Origin: Phycisphaerales bacterium UBA1926 | GTDB taxonomy: Bacteria; Planctomycetota; Phycisphaerae; Phycisphaerales; UBA1924 | DNA length: 11,754 nucleotides | Direction of reading: 5' to 3' | Assembly: GCA_002337215.1 (NCBI GenBank) | Contig: DDFO01000022.1 | Span: forward strand, 351,067-362,820 | Shown here: positions 9,395 to 11,754 of the stretch, piece after piece | Position numbering within the stretch: position 1 is the stretch's first letter | Layout: each line of letters begins with the position of its first letter | The notes under the pieces: model-generated | What the model was told of the DNA's origin: nothing | The model's input: the letters and a program-made list of their open reading frames with translations, nothing else | The model's database searches: none | Position numbers and translations under genes: made by a program

Positions 9395-11754
9395 TTACGG
9401 GCATCCGGCAAAGAAATCGCCGGCAAAGACGGCGACATCCTGCAGATCCCACACGCCGTAAGGCTCCGCCAGATCGGCGATCGCGTCGTGCGCTACGAAC
9501 CCTCCGACGAACGTGGAGATATCCGCCAGATCGAGCACACCCTCGGGCGCCGCGAGGTCCGCTCGATTGCAGCCGAGTCCGGTCTCCGCGACCTCCGCCG
9601 GGTCGATGAACGGGAACTTCACGTACTCGATCAGCGCCTCCCGCTCCGACGCATCCATCCCGAGCACCGCGTCCCGCGAGGACGCACCTTCGCCGCCGTG
9701 CCAGAGGATCGCCTCCATCAGCGAGCGGGCCCGCCCGTCATGAAGATAATTCGGCTCGTCGGGGCTCCCGTTCGGATCGAACGCGCTCGTCGGCGTGCCC
9801 AGCACGTTCCCGACATATCCCACGCCCCACAGAGGCGGCGTGCGCCATTCCCGACCCGTCGCGCCGAACTCGGGGCGGTTGTCGGCGAGGTCGTCGCCCA
9901 TGTCGTGCAGGAGCATGTCCGTGAACGGCTGGATGAGCTGGTCGCGGAAAGGCGCAAACGCCGCGTCGCTCGCCGTCCGCATCGCCGGGCGGTGGCACGC
10001 CACGCACCCCGCCGTCTCGAACAGCACCTTGCCAGCGAGCGCCGCAGGATCGTCGTAGTTCTCGCGCGGCGGGACCGTGAGCCCCCGGAGGTACGACTCG
10101 ACCTGGTCGAGCATCGCCGCGGAGACCTCCGCGGCGCCCTCGCCGTACACCGTCGAAGTCATACCCATGTCGTGCGCGAACGCAGACGCCGCCTGCTGCC
10201 GCAGGTTCGGCTGCCCGGCCTTCCAGCCAAACCGACCGAGGCTGGTCCCCCCGGAATCCAGATCCTCGACGTAGTTCGCTCGCCCCGAGATCCCGTCGCC
10301 GTCCACATCCGCGGCGTCGGCATACGCGAGGATCTCAGACTCACTCACCGCCTCCAGCAAACCGAGCCCGGTGAGCATCGGCGCGACACGCACAGAAAGC
10401 TCCGCTTCCCCGTCGTACGGCGTGACCCCCGCAGCCGCGATCGATTCACCCGGGATGTTGCTCCCGATCTCGCCATAGACCAGGTCAGTGAACTGAACGG
10501 TCGGCCGGCGCAACTCGTAAGGCGTCCCGTCATCAAACGTCCCGTTCAAGATCTCCCACTCGATCGACGCCTGGCCCTCGGGCGTCGAACCGGGAACCGA
10601 CCTGGTGTCGAGCTGCACGCCGTAAAGCGGGTGCGGCGTCGGCGCCGCGCCGGGCGTACCCGGGACGCTCAAGCGGAACAGATAGTCCTCGACCGAATCC
10701 GCGGCCGTCGTCGGTGCGCGTCCCCGCCCGTCGAGCATGTGACACTCGATGCACGAGTTGTTCGTGTACTTCGGGCCAAGCAGGCCGGGCGTGTACGCCG
10801 GGCTCGTGCCCATGTTGAACCCGACGGGACCACCGTTGCAGTCGAACGCGGTGGGGGGGTTGAACAGCAGCCCATCGTCCCAGCGCGTCTCGAACAGAAT
10901 CTTGCCGTCCATGAACGAGCGCAGCTCGTCCGGCGGCAGGTTCATCGCGTGCTGGTTGAACGCGAACTGCTTGACCGTCACCGCCGAGATCGAGGCATCG
11001 CCCGCGGCGTAGACCAACGGGTTCTGCGTCTTCTGCTGGAGTCGGCCGTCGCCGACGTAGTAGTAGATGTACTCGCTGTAATACGTCTGCCCCGCGAGCA
11101 GCGTGAACTCGATATCCACCCGCTGCCCGTGCACCAGTTCATCGATGGTCGAGTAGAACACACCGTTCCCGCCGCCCATCCGCATGCTGATCGCCGAGAT
11201 GTTCCGATCGCAAAACCCCAGCGGCCCCGAGAGGCTGTACCACTTGATGTCAACCGCCGGGACCGGCACCTCGGGCGCGGTGACGAGATCGATATCGAGC
11301 CGGTCGCCGTGATCGGTGATCTGGATATCGAACGTCCGCCCGACGTCGTACCCCGCGGGGTAGTGGTCGAACCGCCACTCGTTCTCGTGCCGGTCGCGGA
11401 ACCGCAGACCCGCGACGGTCACGATCGGATAGTCGGGCTCCGCCGGTGCGGCCTCTCCCACCGTGCGCTCAAACCACGCCGTGTCCACGATCGCTTGGCC
11501 GATGGTTTCGGTGAAGTAATACGAGATTACGTCACCCGGGCCGACACCAGGAAGCGTCCGCCGCCAGATGAAGTTGCCCGCGGGACTCATCGTCTGCGTC
11601 TGGATCGGGCCGCCGTTGACACGGTGGTGCAAGCGGACGCCCGTCACCGCCGGCATGGGCGACCGGGGCGTCGCCGTCTCGATCTGCACACTCCACGTCC
11701 CGTTGCTCTCGATCAGATCGTGCCGGAATCCACGGATCGGCAACGGACCGCCGC
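9395..11754 (-). CDS. Di-heme oxidoreductase (DUF1111/DHOR type) with C-terminal dockerin-like anchor, 5' end missing
   Basis: The frame is open to the window edge; the only start-like codon near it is a TTG at 11743 with no signal peptide, so the gene begins outside. Residue numbers count from that TTG. Residues 1 to about 275 are a beta-rich extension with no recognised family. From about 280 to 712 the sequence follows the DHOR family of secreted di-heme cytochromes related to MauG/bacterial cytochrome c peroxidases: GKILFE (280), heme motif CIECH (331-335), DGDGISGR (481-488, likely metal-binding), second heme motif CVACH (580-584), LLHDMGDDLADNRPEFG (611-627), TPPLWGVG (635-642) and LHDGRA...EAILWHGGEG (667-686). 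Residues 724-782 form a GC...GCP dockerin-like anchor. It probably acts in the periplasm or at the surface as a peroxidase or other electron-transfer enzyme; the substrate is unknown. Sequencing upstream would show the signal peptide. Confidence 0.9.
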   Translation of the reverse strand, partial: GGPLPIRGFRHDLIESNGTWSVQIETATPRSPMPAVTGVRLHHRVNGGPIQTQTMSPAGNFIWRRTLPGVGPGDVISYYFTETIGQAIVDTAWFERTVGEAAPAEPDYPIVTVAGLRFRDRHENEWRFDHYPAGYDVGRTFDIQITDHGDRLDIDLVTAPEVPVPAVDIKWYSLSGPLGFCDRNISAISMRMGGGNGVFYSTIDELVHGQRVDIEFTLLAGQTYYSEYIYYYVGDGRLQQKTQNPLVYAAGDASISAVTVKQFAFNQHAMNLPPDELRSFMDGKILFETRWDDGLLFNPPTAFDCNGGPVGFNMGTSPAYTPGLLGPKYTNNSCIECHMLDGRGRAPTTAADSVEDYLFRLSVPGTPGAAPTPHPLYGVQLDTRSVPGSTPEGQASIEWEILNGTFDDGTPYELRRPTVQFTDLVYGEIGSNIPGESIAAAGVTPYDGEAELSVRVAPMLTGLGLLEAVSESEILAYADAADVDGDGISGRANYVEDLDSGGTSLGRFGWKAGQPNLRQQAASAFAHDMGMTSTVYGEGAAEVSAAMLDQVESYLRGLTVPPRENYDDPAALAGKVLFETAGCVACHRPAMRTASDAAFAPFRDQLIQPFTDMLLHDMGDDLADNRPEFGATGREWRTPPLWGVGYVGNVLGTPTSAFDPNGSPDEPNYLHDGRARSLMEAILWHGGEGASSRDAVLGMDASEREALIEYVKFPFIDPAEVAETGLGCNRADLAAPEGVLDLADISTFVGGFVAHDAIADLAEPYGVWDLQDVAVFAGDFFAGCP
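9398..9574 (-). other. GC-type dockerin-like domain with two tandem repeats
   Basis: This encodes the last 59 residues of the di-heme protein. It begins GCNRADLAAPEGVLDLADI and ends AGCP. Two units, ADLAAPEGVLDLADI and ADLAEPYGVWDLQDV, are spaced 28 residues apart, each resembling the Asp-rich loop plus helix of a dockerin or EF-hand. Such domains are found at the C-termini of many Planctomycetota secreted proteins and are thought to serve attachment; the partner is unknown. The paired cysteines at the ends suggest a disulfide clasp (inference). Confidence 0.75.

Overview
The window is GC-rich chromosomal DNA that looks like Planctomycetota, most likely class Phycisphaerae. Four features point there. 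Three secreted proteins end in a VPAP/VPTP motif, a short hydrophobic stretch and an RRRR/RRKR tail (the PEP-CTERM-type sorting signal as it appears in this group). A diheme protein ends in a two-repeat dockerin-like domain that begins with GC and ends with GCP. A membrane protein carries the CxxCRYDLSG...CPECG zinc ribbon common in planctomycetes. CarB is unusually long. The taxonomic call is inference from protein style; there is no rRNA or other marker in the window.

Layout. 2-232 (+): 3' end of a secreted, sorting-tagged protein. 382-1509 and 1835-2719 (+): two exported helical proteins that are diverged full-length paralogs, each with two Spy/CpxP-like (LTxxQ-type) segments; a strong intrinsic terminator and a possibly structured RNA segment lie between them. 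2910-3545 (-): a secreted laminin-B-like jelly-roll protein with a sorting tag, its own terminator and a fair promoter. 3857-7444 (+): carB, the large subunit of carbamoyl-phosphate synthase, without carA beside it and with extra residues in the oligomerisation region. 7444-8280 (+): a zinc-ribbon, five-helix membrane protein whose ATG overlaps the carB stop. 8525-9160 (-): another sorting-tagged secreted protein. 9395-11754 (-): a di-heme oxidoreductase (DUF1111/DHOR type, two CxxCH motifs) with a long N-terminal extension and a C-terminal dockerin-like anchor; its 5' end is beyond the window.

How the parts relate. carB is the only core metabolic gene (arginine and pyrimidine synthesis). Most of the other genes encode proteins destined for the periplasm, outer surface or membrane, carrying at least two kinds of C-terminal attachment tag (PEP-CTERM-like and GC-dockerin-like). 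The genes lie in short, mostly single-gene units with convergent and divergent junctions; only carB and the zinc-ribbon gene look operonic. I see no phage, transposon, CRISPR, tRNA or defence gene. No complete novel system is evident. The items most worth a second look are the tandem Spy-like paralogs, the nested hairpins between them, the enlarged orphan CarB coupled to a membrane protein, and a perfect ribosome-binding site in front of a seven-codon ORF at 8399.
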